Positions 21,984 through 30,949 of a DNA stretch of 64,000 nucleotides are shown piece after piece. How positions within the stretch are numbered: position 1 is the first letter of the stretch; each line of letters starts with the position of its first letter. Under the pieces are notes generated by a model that ran no database searches, was not told the DNA's origin, and saw only the letters and a list, made by a program, of their open reading frames with translations. Where the stretch lies: the NCBI GenBank assembly GCA_023252195.1, contig JAHEXI010000005.1, forward strand, positions 213,999 to 277,998, written 5' to 3'. Source of the DNA: Pseudonocardiales bacterium. Lineage in GTDB: Bacteria; Actinomycetota; Actinomycetes; Mycobacteriales; Pseudonocardiaceae. The position numbers were made by a program, and so were the translations under genes.

Positions 21984-23270
21984 ATGAGTGCGGGCGCTTT
22001 CGATGACCATCACCCGCCGCAGCCTGAGCTGATCAAGGACTGCGTGCACTGCGGGTTCTGCCTGCCGTCCTGCCCCACCTACGTGCTGTGGGGGGAGGAG
22101 ATGGATTCACCGCGTGGCCGCATCCACCTGATGAAATCCGGCCTGGAGGGGGAACCGCTGTCGGCGTCGATGGTGGGGCACTTCGACGCCTGCCTGGGGT
22201 GTATGGCCTGCGTACCGGCCTGTCCGTCTGGCGTGCAGTACGGCACGCTGATCGCTGACACCCGGGCTCAAGTGCAGCGCCGCTACCAGCGGCCCCGCCG
22301 GGAGCGGCTGCTCCGCGAGGCGATCTTCTGGTTGTTCCCATACCCGAAGCGGTTGCGGGCATTGCGCGGCCCGCTGGCGCTGTACCAGCGCAGTGGGCTG
22401 GACCGGCTGCTGCGGAGGACCGGGCTACTGGACCGGTTACCGCCGACGCTGCGGGTGATGGAGTCACTGACCCCGACGGTGACCCGGCGCCACCCGCTGC
22501 CGGAGCGGGTGCCCGCCCGGGGGCGGCGCCGTGCGGTGGTGGGGATGCTTACCGGCTGTGTGCAGGATGCGTTGTTCCCGGAAGTCAACGCCGCCACCGC
22601 GCGGGTGCTCGCCGCTGAGGGCTGCGACGTCGTGATCCCCCGCGGGCAGGGCTGCTGTGGGGCGTTGTCGCAACACATGGGTCGCGAGGACGAGGCGATT
22701 ACCTTCGCCCGGGCGCTGATCGAGCGATTCGAGGCCGCTGGGGTGGATCATGTCGTGGTCAATGCCGCGGGCTGCGGCTCGGCGATGAAGGAGTATGCAC
22801 ACCTGCTGCGCGACGATCCCCACTACGCCCAGCGCGCACGGGCTTTCGTGGAGCGCACCCGCGACGTCTCCGAACTGCTCGTCGAGCTGGGCCCGGTGGC
22901 GACGCGCCACCCGTTGGAGGTCGCGATCGCCTACCACGATGCCTGCCACCTCGGTCACGCCCAAGGCATCCGGTCCCAACCCCGCGAGCTGCTGCGGGCC
23001 ATACCCGGGCTGAAACTGACCGAGATCGCCGAAGCGGATCTGTGCTGCGGTTCGGCGGGGGTCTACAACCTGATCAACCCCGAGCCGGCCACCGAACTGG
23101 GGGACCGTAAAGCGCGCAACGTGCTCGCTACCGGGGCGTCGGTGTTGGTGACCGCCAACCCGGGATGTCTGATGCAGATCGCGGCCAGCGCCCGGCGGCA
23201 GGGCGAGCACCTGGCCCTAGCGCACACTGTCACGGTGCTGGACGCCTCCATCCGCGGTGTGCCGCTGTGA
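21984..23270 (+). CDS. glcF: Glycolate oxidase iron-sulfur subunit GlcF
   Basis: The 428-aa protein carries two N-terminal [4Fe-4S] ferredoxin motifs, CVHCGFCLPSCPTY near residue 20 and CLGCMACVPACPSG near 71. Two CCG-type cysteine-rich domains follow (GQGCCGALSQHMGRED and AEADLCCGSAGVYNLINPE), with YHDACHLGHAQGIRSQPRELL between them. This is the layout of GlcF/HdrD-type electron-transfer subunits that hand electrons to the membrane quinone pool. It starts on the base after the glcE stop and overlaps the following TetR gene by four bases. Confidence 0.93.
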   Translation: MSAGAFDDHHPPQPELIKDCVHCGFCLPSCPTYVLWGEEMDSPRGRIHLMKSGLEGEPLSASMVGHFDACLGCMACVPACPSGVQYGTLIADTRAQVQRRYQRPRRERLLREAIFWLFPYPKRLRALRGPLALYQRSGLDRLLRRTGLLDRLPPTLRVMESLTPTVTRRHPLPERVPARGRRRAVVGMLTGCVQDALFPEVNAATARVLAAEGCDVVIPRGQGCCGALSQHMGREDEAITFARALIERFEAAGVDHVVVNAAGCGSAMKEYAHLLRDDPHYAQRARAFVERTRDVSELLVELGPVATRHPLEVAIAYHDACHLGHAQGIRSQPRELLRAIPGLKLTEIAEADLCCGSAGVYNLINPEPATELGDRKARNVLATGASVLVTANPGCLMQIAASARRQGEHLALAHTVTVLDASIRGVPL

Positions 23271-23944
23271 TTCGATCCTCCCCGCCGGACCTGCCGAGCG
23301 CCGCAGGCGTCCGACGCCGACTGTCGTCCCAGGCCAGACGCGGTGAGCTGCTCGATGCGGCACTGCGGGAGTTCGGTAGCCGAGGTTACTACCTGACCCA
23401 GATGGAACACGTCGCTGCCACCGCCGGGGTGAGCAAGGCGCTGGTCTACCAGCACTTCCCGAGCAAGGAGGAGCTCTTCGCGGCGGTCACCGAGCAGGTC
23501 GTGGAGGGCTTCATGAGCCGGCTACCCGAAGTGCTGGGCAATGCCGGCGACGCGCTCGGCGCCTGGCGCGGTGCGGTCCGGCTGCTGTGCGACGTGGTTA
23601 CCGAACGTCCCGAAGCCTGGGCGCTGGTCGCACGACATCTGGACAATCCGGAGCTCGGCGCGTCGCTGCGCGGACTCCGGGACCAGGTCACCGAGGTGTT
23701 CGCGACGGTGCTCGCCAGCTATTACGCCCCTGAGCGAGGGAGTACGGCCCCTCGGGAGGAGGTGCTGGAGCAGGCGCGGCTCACCGTCCCGCTGGTCGTT
23801 GGCGCGCTGCAGGGACTGATGTCTTGGTGGCTGGACCACCCGGAGGTACCGCGGGCGAAGGTCGAGGCGCGGGCGGTGGACTTCGGATGGCTGGGCCTGG
23901 ACCGCATTCGTCGAGGTGAGTGGCTTCCGCTTGCTGATAACTGA
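23267..23944 (+). CDS. TetR family regulator coupled to glcF
   Basis: The 225-aa protein has an N-terminal HTH (LLDAALREFGSRGYYLTQMEHVAATAGVSKALVYQHFPSKEELF, in pieces: FGSRGYYLTQMEHVAATAGV and SKALVYQHFPSKEELF) and a ligand-binding domain rich in Leu/Ala helices. The GTG start overlaps glcF by four bases. Its own 3' end contains a perfect 20-bp palindrome (23937-23956) placed just upstream of the diiron oxygenase gene, which is probably its operator. It could therefore control that gene, the glc operon, or both. The effector is unknown. Confidence 0.9.
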   Translation: MIRSSPPDLPSAAGVRRRLSSQARRGELLDAALREFGSRGYYLTQMEHVAATAGVSKALVYQHFPSKEELFAAVTEQVVEGFMSRLPEVLGNAGDALGAWRGAVRLLCDVVTERPEAWALVARHLDNPELGASLRGLRDQVTEVFATVLASYYAPERGSTAPREEVLEQARLTVPLVVGALQGLMSWWLDHPEVPRAKVEARAVDFGWLGLDRIRRGEWLPLADN

Positions 23945-23956
23945 CTAGTCAGTTAT
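23937..23956. promoter_or_regulatory. Perfect 20-bp palindrome, probable TetR operator
   Basis: ATAACTGACTAGTCAGTTAT reads the same on both strands. It overlaps the stop codon of the tetR gene, lies 55 bases before the diiron-oxygenase start, and is followed by TATATT, a plausible -10 region. The ACTNAnnnnTNAGT-like symmetry with a central CTAG is typical of TetR-family sites. Confidence 0.75.
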
Positions 23957-24010
23957 ATTAGAGGTGACCCGCTTACGGTGGAGTTCCCCCGCTTGTCAAG
24001 GAGGCCGCAG

Positions 24011-24928
24011 ATGTCCACGGTTAGCGCAGCTGACGCGACGACCAGTCAAGTCCCCGACCGCGAACTCACCGCACAGCGACTGCTGCGGACCTCGGCCAAG
24101 CATTCCTACGACCCGGCCGTCGAAATCGACTGGGACGCACCGCTCGCGCCGGACCGCTACTTCTTCGACCCTCGGCGCAGCTCCCTCTACGGCACGCCGC
24201 TATGGGATCGGATGAGCGAGGAGCAGCGCATCGAGCTGACCAAGCACGAGTTGGCGAGCCTTTACAGCGTCGGTATCTGGTTCGAGACGATCCTCATGCA
24301 GATGCTCGTTCGGCACATCTACGACCGTCCCACGGGCAGTGCGCACGCCCGGTACGGGTGGACCGAGATCGCCGACGAGTGTCGGCACTCTGTGATGTTC
24401 TCCCGGGCCGCGGAGAAATTCGGTGGCTCGGAGTACCGCCCCGGTTGGCTCGTCCACCAGCTCGGACGGTTGTTCAAGACGACCTCCAACGGCACTCTGA
24501 CCTTCGCGGGGACGATCTACGTCGAGGAGATCCTCGACGCCTTGCAGCGCGAGCAGATGGCGGATGAGTCGCTGCAGCCGATCGTCCAGAAGGTTTCGTG
24601 GATCCACGTCGTCGAGGAGGCCCGCCACATCCGCTACGCCCGCGACGAGACGTACCGGCAGTGGCCCCGGCTGGGCCGGCTGGGCCGGGCATACAGCCGC
24701 TTGGTCCTCGCCATAGTGGTCTACTGCGCCACAATCAGCCTGATCGACCCGAAGGTGTACGCGGCAGTCAATCTGGACGTCAAGGAGGCCGTCGCAGCGG
24801 CGGCCGCGAACCCGCACTGGCGCGAGACCAGGCAGTTCGCCGCCCATAAGGTGATCAAGTTCTTCAACGAGGTGGGGCTCATCGCCGGCCCCGGAAAGCT
24901 GCTCTGGCGCCGCGCCGGAGTGCTGTGA
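24011..24928 (+). CDS. AurF-like diiron oxygenase
   Basis: The 305-aa helical protein matches the AurF (p-aminobenzoate N-oxygenase) family of non-haem diiron enzymes. Likely iron ligands are the glutamate in TKHELASLY near residue 77, EIADECRHSVMF near 117-128 (ExxH), IYVEEILDALQ near 169, and IHVVEEARHIRYARDE near 200 (EExxH). Most AurF-like proteins in actinomycetes have unknown substrates. The ATG at 24011 follows a perfect AAGGAGG (23998-24004). A start at 23978 lacks a good ribosome binding site. It sits alone behind the palindromic TetR operator, so it is probably inducible. Confidence 0.85.
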   Translation: MSTVSAADATTSQVPDRELTAQRLLRTSAKHSYDPAVEIDWDAPLAPDRYFFDPRRSSLYGTPLWDRMSEEQRIELTKHELASLYSVGIWFETILMQMLVRHIYDRPTGSAHARYGWTEIADECRHSVMFSRAAEKFGGSEYRPGWLVHQLGRLFKTTSNGTLTFAGTIYVEEILDALQREQMADESLQPIVQKVSWIHVVEEARHIRYARDETYRQWPRLGRLGRAYSRLVLAIVVYCATISLIDPKVYAAVNLDVKEAVAAAAANPHWRETRQFAAHKVIKFFNEVGLIAGPGKLLWRRAGVL

Positions 24929-24954
24929 CGGCTGCGCACATCAGTCCGGACTCG

Positions 24955-24988
24955 CTAGGTGGCGCTCGGGCCTAGGTGGCGCTCGGGC
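24955..24988. repeat. 17-bp tandem duplication at the 3' end of vapC
   Basis: CTAGGTGGCGCTCGGGC occurs twice head to tail. Because 17 is not a multiple of three, the second copy is read in a different frame in vapC and supplies the last residues and the stop. Confidence 0.9.
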
Positions 24989-25377
24989 GCAACAACCACG
25001 TCTAGATCCGTCTGTGGGAAGTCGTCTCCGGTGCACAGCAACGGGCGTCCCGCGACTCGGCAGGTCGCGTAGGTCAAGCAGTCCCCGAAGTTCAGTGCGG
25101 CGGGGTGGCGTCCCTTGCCATAGCGGGTGAATGCCTCGACCGCGATCGGCCAGTGCGCAGCCGTGTACGGGATGGTCTCGGCCCCAGCCTCATACAGCAG
25201 TCGCGCCAGCAGCGACCTACCCGCGACCCCAAGGCGGGCGGTGAGCACGATGCCGGTCTCAGCCAGTGTGGGTGCGCCGACTCCGACGACGGGCACTCTC
25301 GCGAGGTAGTCCACGAGCATCTGGTACTCCGGCTCCATCAAGACAATTGCCACCAGTGCCGAACTGTCGACGATCAC
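24955..25377 (-). CDS. vapC: VapC-type PIN-domain toxin
   Basis: VapC toxins are PIN-domain endoribonucleases that cut tRNA or rRNA when their antitoxin is lost. The 140-aa protein has the acidic PIN residues in order: IVDSSALVAI (D4), TLAETGIVL, and LNFGDCLTYATCRV, followed by TGDDFPQTDLD. The GTG start overlaps vapB by four bases. Its last codons lie in a 17-bp tandem duplication (24955-24988), so the C-terminal residues after HLG come from a frame-shifted second copy of the repeat. Confidence 0.9.
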   Translation of the reverse strand: MIVDSSALVAIVLMEPEYQMLVDYLARVPVVGVGAPTLAETGIVLTARLGVAGRSLLARLLYEAGAETIPYTAAHWPIAVEAFTRYGKGRHPAALNFGDCLTYATCRVAGRPLLCTGDDFPQTDLDVVVAPERHLGPSAT

Positions 25378-25643
25378 ACGCCCTCCGGGCCGTAGCCGAG
25401 AATGGCTTCGCGTTCCCGCTTGCTCAGGCCGCCGCGCACTTCCACCGGAACCTGCGGCCACACCTCGTCGACAAGGAAGCGGTGCAACCGATCCACCGGA
25501 TCGTCCGCCTTCGCCGACGCGCGAAGCCGGTCGAGCCGCTCTCGAAGAGCGCGGCGCACCGCCCCAGTCTTGGTCTCGCCGGCCAACGCCGCGACCTCGC
25601 CGGCGAGCCGTTCGGTCTCGGGGTCCTTGATATTGAGCGCCAT
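25374..25643 (-). CDS. vapB: VapB-type antitoxin (PSK family)
   Basis: The 89-aa protein begins MALNIKDPETERLAGEVAAL, the start typical of the Rv0623/PSK-type VapB antitoxins, with GETKTGAVRRALRERLDRLR as the ribbon-helix-helix DNA-binding part. The acidic and aromatic C-terminal half (DRLHRFLVDEVWPQVPV) should wrap the toxin. The ATG at 25643 was chosen because the family starts here. The gene precedes and overlaps vapC, the usual order, and such antitoxins repress their own operon. Confidence 0.9.
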   Translation of the reverse strand: MALNIKDPETERLAGEVAALAGETKTGAVRRALRERLDRLRASAKADDPVDRLHRFLVDEVWPQVPVEVRGGLSKREREAILGYGPEGV

Positions 25644-25713
25644 GGGCACCCATGGTACCAATAGATACAGCATGGTGTAATGATTAGATCGGTGAACAAG
25701 TCGAAATGGTCGG

Positions 25714-26033
25714 TTACCGAAGCCGGCTCATGCAGCGCGGCATCGGTACTTTGACTAATGGTGGCGGTATCCGGCCGGTGATGAGGTCCTTGGTCTCCGC
25801 GAAGGGCCCGTTGGTGACCGGCGGTCGGCCCTCCCCGTCGTACCGGACGAACGTGCCCTCGGCCGAGAGCGCCTGGCCGTCGACATACTCACCGCTGCCC
25901 TCGAGCCGGGTGGCGAAGTCGGCCATGTACTGCAGGTGATCCTCGATCTCCGCTGGGGTCCATTGGTCCATCGGGACGGCGTTGACGGCCTCGGGGCGCC
26001 GCGGTAGTGCTTGAGAAACAGGTACTTCGTCAT
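25714..26033 (-). pseudogene. YCII-related protein, frameshifted and truncated
   Basis: The start is well preserved (MTKYLFLKHYRGAP at 26033 downwards) but then runs out of frame. The sequence continues one frame over as EAVNAVPMDQWTPAEIEDHL and then LSAEGTFVRYDGEGRPPVTN and GPFAETKDLI. Adding one base after GCCCCG restores the frame, so a single-base deletion explains the break. After ETKDLI the homology ends abruptly (GRIPPPLVKV...), so the last third of the usual roughly 120-residue protein is missing. These YCII-like proteins often accompany ECF sigma factors, and none is present here. Confidence 0.8.
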
Positions 26034-26445
26034 GCTGGGTCTCCTTGGTGTGGTGCGGCCACGGTGTCCGCATCTGGCCCTGGGACGGAGCCGCCAGGCC
26101 GGTCTCGACATCCTCGGCGACATCTTCTTCGAGAATCTCTGACGCAGCACGGCCCGAGCCACACATCGATCCCCTTACGGGACGGCTTCTGGCTCGGCGG
26201 TCGGTGGCTCGGCGAGGTCGAGGCGGGTGTCCCAGCCCTGGGCCGTCGGAGGGCGCCGGCGCGTGTTGCGACGTACTGGGCGTAGGTCGCGGCTGATGCG
26301 ATGGCGTGGCGTTCGATCGTTGTCGGGTGGTAGCCGAGGGCGTCAGCGATAGCGCAACTCACGATAAATACGATCCGATAAGCGACATTATGACAAATCG
26401 GGATGCCGCGCATGTCTAGTGATCAACATCGCTACCCTCGCCCCG
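26034..26445. other. Gap with no intact gene
   Basis: About 410 bases between two pseudogenes. Apart from the possible integrase tail at 26255-26359, I see no coding frame with convincing similarity, and no terminator or tRNA. Confidence 0.5.
26255..26359 (-). pseudogene. Possible integrase C-terminal remnant
   Basis: In one minus-strand frame the peptide AIADALGYHPTTIERHA continues IASAATYAQYVATRAG. This resembles the conserved tail of a family of actinobacterial recombinase/integrase-like proteins (ALGYH..TT.R.A..AG..W.RYA). Nothing upstream shows the catalytic part. It may be a last fragment of a mobile gene, which would fit the decayed surroundings. The assignment rests on 35 residues and memory of the family. 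Confidence 0.3.
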
Positions 26446-27721
<1,276 letters not shown>

Positions 27722-28162
27722 ACTCGAAGGATAAGACCAGTGGATGCAGCCGATGCACGCCGTTGGTGCCGCTATCCAGCGGGTCGCAGGATGAGATAAA
27801 TTGCACTCCACAGCAGCTTCATGGGGTGTTTGGGTCAGCTCGAAATGTTGCGAAAAATCGCCCTGATCGCGACGATACTAAATGAGCTCGTGCGAAGCAG
27901 CTAATGTGTGATAACACAGAGGGTAGTCCTGGCCTCACCGTTGCGCGTAGGTACTAAGCGTCTAGCACCTACGTCACCGTTGCGGTTGGCTACGTATTCG
28001 AAAAACGACTCCCGGCTACGTAGCCAACCGGGAAGATTTACGTGCGGCTACTGATTGCCCGTGGCGGTACACCTGGGCAGGGTATGGGAAGCCGAATCGG
28101 GAATGCCACCGATGCGGTGCGTTTCCCGGCTAGTACCGGGACGACTTTCCTAGGAGGATTTC
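27722..28162 (+). promoter_or_regulatory. Hairpin-rich leader upstream of the glycine-rich peptide gene
   Basis: This 441-base gap carries no gene that I can support. It is less GC-rich than its surroundings to about 27930. It then contains two stem-loops, each preceded by TCACCGTTGCG (27935-28030), and further on a short hairpin CCCGG-ctagta-CCGGG at 28125-28140, just before the AGGAGG (28152-28157) of the peptide gene. A structured 5' leader, repeated protein-binding sites or a small RNA are all possible. Confidence 0.5.
27935..28030. repeat. Two repeat-plus-hairpin modules
   Basis: TCACCGTTGCG occurs at 27935-27945 and again at 27974-27984. The first copy is followed by a hairpin (GTAGGTACTA at 27947 paired with TAGCACCTAC ending 27972, 9 of 10 bases). 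The second leads into a perfect 14-bp inverted repeat, CGGTTGGCTACGTA (27983-27996) and TACGTAGCCAACCG (28017-28030), with a 20-base loop. The same layout twice in 96 bases is unlikely to be chance. Confidence 0.75.
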
Positions 28163-28438
28163 ATGTCTGACGCAGTGGGTTTTGTGGAGATCGACGGGCA
28201 GCGCGTGGAGCTGCTGCCGGCCCGCACCGTGATGTCGATGTTCAGCGCCGGTGGCGTGGGTGGCGGCCGTGGCGGCAACGGCGGCGTGGGCGGCGCGGGC
28301 GGCGTAGGCCGCGGTGGCCTCGGTATCAACGCCCTGAACATCAACGCGTTTGGTGACCAAACCAACAGTGCCGGTGACGGCACCGGTGGCGCGGGCGGCA
28401 GCGCCGCCGGCGGTGCCGGCGGGTCTGTGTCCGGCTGA
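28163..28438 (+). CDS. Short glycine-rich peptide of unknown function (possible peptide precursor)
   Basis: The 91-aa product has a perfect ribosome binding site (AGGAGG, 5 bases before ATG). Residues 1-27 form a non-repetitive, charged head: MSDAVGFVEIDGQRVELLPA then RTVMSMF. Residues 28-91 are about 45% glycine in GG-x repeats (GGNGGVGGAGGVGRGG; GGAGGSAAGGAGG) split by the asparagine-rich island INALNINAFGDQTN. There is no signal peptide, TM segment or cysteine. The repeats recall mycobacterial PGRS regions, but no PE domain is present. A conserved leader followed by a low-complexity core is also the look of a ribosomally made, modified peptide. A flavin oxidase gene follows 305 bases downstream. 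I do not know the function. Confidence 0.8.
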   Translation: MSDAVGFVEIDGQRVELLPARTVMSMFSAGGVGGGRGGNGGVGGAGGVGRGGLGINALNINAFGDQTNSAGDGTGGAGGSAAGGAGGSVSG

Positions 28439-28743
28439 TAAGTCGCGGCGGTGCCGTTGGATGACGACGTACGGTGCCGTTGGCCAGGGAGGGGTGGTTT
28501 CGACGCGGCCACCTCTCCCGTCATCATCGAATTACGGAGTATCGGCAGGAGGCGATTGCAATGTGCGATTGTCAGTGTCTCCGGTCGGGCTCTGCAGTCG
28601 AGGGACGTGTGCATCAACCCTACTAAAAATGATGGTGGCCGCAGCCTGAGCAGCGCTGGCAGGCTCGCTAAGGTCCCGGCAATCCAACTGAAGCTGCACC
28701 GGGCGAGCGCCGGGTGCTCACCCGAAGCCCTGGAGTTGTTTTC
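28439..28743. other. Gap between the glycine-rich peptide and the flavin oxidase
   Basis: An open frame of 98 codons (28451-28747, GTG start) crosses this gap but lacks a ribosome binding site, runs into the oxidase start and has an arginine- and cysteine-rich, non-protein-like sequence, so I do not call it. No clear terminator is seen after the peptide gene, which leaves co-transcription with the oxidase possible. Confidence 0.4.
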
Positions 28744-30141
28744 ATGATGCAAGTCTCGTCTCATCATCTGGAAGCACTTCGCACGGTGCTGGCCGGGAAA
28801 GTGATCACGGCAGAGGATGCCGACTATGACACCGCGCGCATACAGTGGAATAACGACATCGATCGCAATCCGTTAGCAATCGCTCGCTGCGCGTCGCCGG
28901 CCGACGTCGCGGCGGCGCTCACCTTCGCCCGGGAACAAGAATTGGAAATCTCGGTTCGTGGCGGGGGCCATGCCTTCTCCGGGACCGGTGTTTGTGATGA
29001 CGGACTGATGATCGACCTCAGCGCGATGCGCCAGGTCTCGATCAGTCCTGACGCTCGCCTGGCCCGGGTGGGCGGCGGTGCCACCGTGGCAGAGTTGGAC
29101 GCGGCAACCCAGGTGCATGGGCTCGCGGTACCCACCGGAGTAATCAGCCACACTGGCGTCGGTGGACTGACACTCGGTGGCGGCATCGGATGGCTGACCC
29201 ACAAGGCGGGATTGACCATCGACAACTTGGTCTCAGCAGAGGTAGTGCTCGCCGACGGCCGCTGCGTGCATACCTCCCTTAACGAGCACGCGGATCTGTT
29301 CTGGGCGCTACGCGGCGGGGGCGGCAACTTCGGCGTCGTCACGACTTTCGAATACCAGCTGCTCCCGGTCGGACCAGAGGTGCACTTGGGATTGTTTTTC
29401 TGGGGGATGGATCAGGGCGAGCAGGTGCTGCGGTTGGCCCGCGACGTCGTCCCGAACCTGCCCGGCGAGGCCGGCGCTCAGATCGCGATTGGGCTCAACG
29501 CCCCGCCCGCACCGTTCGTACCTCCGCAATACCACTTCACCCCCGGCTATCTGCTCATCATCGTCGGGTTTTCCTCCGCGGAGGAACACGCCCGCATCGT
29601 CGCGCCGATTCGTGACGCGCTTCCGCCACTGTTCGAGCTCGTCACCCCGATCCCGTATGTGGCATTGCAGCGAACGCTCGATGAGACCGCGCCGTGGGGA
29701 CTCCTCGGCTATCAGGAAGTGATCTACCTCGACGAGCTGACTGACGACGTGATCGCGCGGATCGTGACTCAGCTGCCGGCAAAGCGTTCGCCAATGAGCT
29801 TCTGCCTGATTTTCCGGCTGGACGGAGCATATTCGGCGGTCAGCGACGAGCAGACGGCCTTCGGCGGTCGACGCTCACCGCGATATGTCGTCAACATCGC
29901 CGGCATCGGGGCCAGCCCCGCGGTCTTGAACGCTGACCGGGCCTGGGTCCGGTCGTTGTGGAGCGCGTTGCGGCCCTTCGCCAGAGACTCCGGTGGCTAC
30001 GTGAACTCGATGACGGAAAACGACGACGACCGGGTGCGGGCGTCTTACGGCCCGACCAAGTATGGGCGGCTGGCCCGGATCAAGGCCAAGTATGACCCGG
30101 CCAACGTCTTTCACCTCAACGCCAACATCAAACCCGCCTGA
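28744..30141 (+). CDS. FAD-linked oxidase, berberine-bridge-enzyme type
   Basis: The 465-aa protein has the PCMH flavin fold: VRGGGHAFSGTGVCDDGLMI near residue 78, with the histidine that usually binds FAD covalently, GVGGLTLGGGIGWLTHKAG near 140, and DLFWALRGGGGNFGVVTTFE near 186. It ends with the BBE C-terminal helix motif YGRLARIKAKYDPANVFHLN. The second covalent Cys of bicovalent enzymes is replaced by Val in GVGG, so a single covalent link is expected. Such enzymes oxidise alcohols, sugars or aromatic and peptide-like intermediates in secondary metabolism. The ATG at 28744 is preceded by GGAG. An ATG three bases later is equally possible. Confidence 0.88.
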   Translation: MMQVSSHHLEALRTVLAGKVITAEDADYDTARIQWNNDIDRNPLAIARCASPADVAAALTFAREQELEISVRGGGHAFSGTGVCDDGLMIDLSAMRQVSISPDARLARVGGGATVAELDAATQVHGLAVPTGVISHTGVGGLTLGGGIGWLTHKAGLTIDNLVSAEVVLADGRCVHTSLNEHADLFWALRGGGGNFGVVTTFEYQLLPVGPEVHLGLFFWGMDQGEQVLRLARDVVPNLPGEAGAQIAIGLNAPPAPFVPPQYHFTPGYLLIIVGFSSAEEHARIVAPIRDALPPLFELVTPIPYVALQRTLDETAPWGLLGYQEVIYLDELTDDVIARIVTQLPAKRSPMSFCLIFRLDGAYSAVSDEQTAFGGRRSPRYVVNIAGIGASPAVLNADRAWVRSLWSALRPFARDSGGYVNSMTENDDDRVRASYGPTKYGRLARIKAKYDPANVFHLNANIKPA

Positions 30142-30268
30142 ACGTCCGGGCGTAAGCCCGTCGAGCACATGACCTCCAGCGGCGATCCTGCCGAATCCGA
30201 CGGCTGCCGGGCGACGGTACGCTTGGCACCGGGGCGCGGCGTTGCATCGCATCTGGAGGAGATCGGCC

Positions 30269-30949
30269 GTGACTGACCTGGCCCGCACGCCACCCCGCGG
30301 ACTGCGCACCCGCCTGTTGGTCACAGTGCTCGTGTTGGGCGTAATGTGCGTCGCTGCCGTCGTGCTGCCGGTACCCAGCCCATTACAAGTGCGCGACTGG
30401 TCGCAGTCGGTCGGCATCGCGGCGCCATTGCTGTTCCTGCTCGGACACACCCTGGCGACGGTGGCGCCGGTCCCCCGTACGGTGTTCACCCTCGCTGCCG
30501 GGTTGCTCTTCGGACCGGTGCTGGGGGTAGGCCTCTCGCTGGTGGCGACGGTGCTGTCCGCGGTGCTGGCCTTCGGTCTCGTTCGCCGGTTAGCTCGCGG
30601 ATTTGTCTTGCCTCATCTGGATCACAACTTGCTGCGGGCGGTCGATGCGCGGTTGCGCCGTCGAGGCTGGCTTGCGGTGGCGTCACTGAGGTTGATCCCG
30701 GCAGTGCCCTTCTCGGTGCTCAATTACTGCAGCGCGCTGTCGTCGATCCGGTTCCGGCATTATCTGGCCGGTACCGTGGGCGTCCTGCCTGGCACGGTAG
30801 CGGTGGTGGTGCTCGGCGACGCACTCACTGGAACTACCTCGCCGGCCTTGCTCGCGATTTCGCTGACCGGCGCGGCGATCGGAATGATTGGACTGATCGC
30901 CGAGGCCCGCTCCCCCATCTCGGTCACCCAGGCGAAGGCTGCACCATGA
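30269..30949 (+). CDS. TVP38/TMEM64 (DedA-like) membrane protein
   Basis: The 226-aa integral membrane protein shows the SNARE-associated/DedA fold: a first TM (LLVTVLVLGVMCVAAVVLPV), then FTLAAGLLFGPVLGVGLSLV with the re-entrant loop, VRRLARGF, SLRLIPAVPFSVLNYCSAL with the conserved R-x-x-P, and a final YLAGTVGVLPGTVAVVVLGD. Such proteins are thought to move lipids across the membrane. The GTG at 30269 has a strong GGAGGAG before it. It overlaps the amidase gene by four bases. Confidence 0.9.
   Translation: MTDLARTPPRGLRTRLLVTVLVLGVMCVAAVVLPVPSPLQVRDWSQSVGIAAPLLFLLGHTLATVAPVPRTVFTLAAGLLFGPVLGVGLSLVATVLSAVLAFGLVRRLARGFVLPHLDHNLLRAVDARLRRRGWLAVASLRLIPAVPFSVLNYCSALSSIRFRHYLAGTVGVLPGTVAVVVLGDALTGTTSPALLAISLTGAAIGMIGLIAEARSPISVTQAKAAP

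Noticed and set aside
24955-24988. Start of a CRISPR array or attachment site at the vapC end
   Set aside because: There are only two directly adjacent copies of a 17-mer, without spacers, which fits a slippage duplication.
28163-28438. PE_PGRS protein
   Set aside because: The glycine repeats are PGRS-like, but there is no PE domain and the head sequence is unrelated.
28451-28747. 98-codon rightward frame between the glycine-rich peptide and the flavin oxidase
   Set aside because: It has no ribosome binding site, an Arg/Cys-rich sequence without protein-like pattern, and runs into the oxidase start codon.
28150-28767. Long leftward frame opposite the glycine-rich peptide gene
   Set aside because: Its proline-rich sequence is simply the reverse reading of the GG-x codons, and it lacks a start signal.
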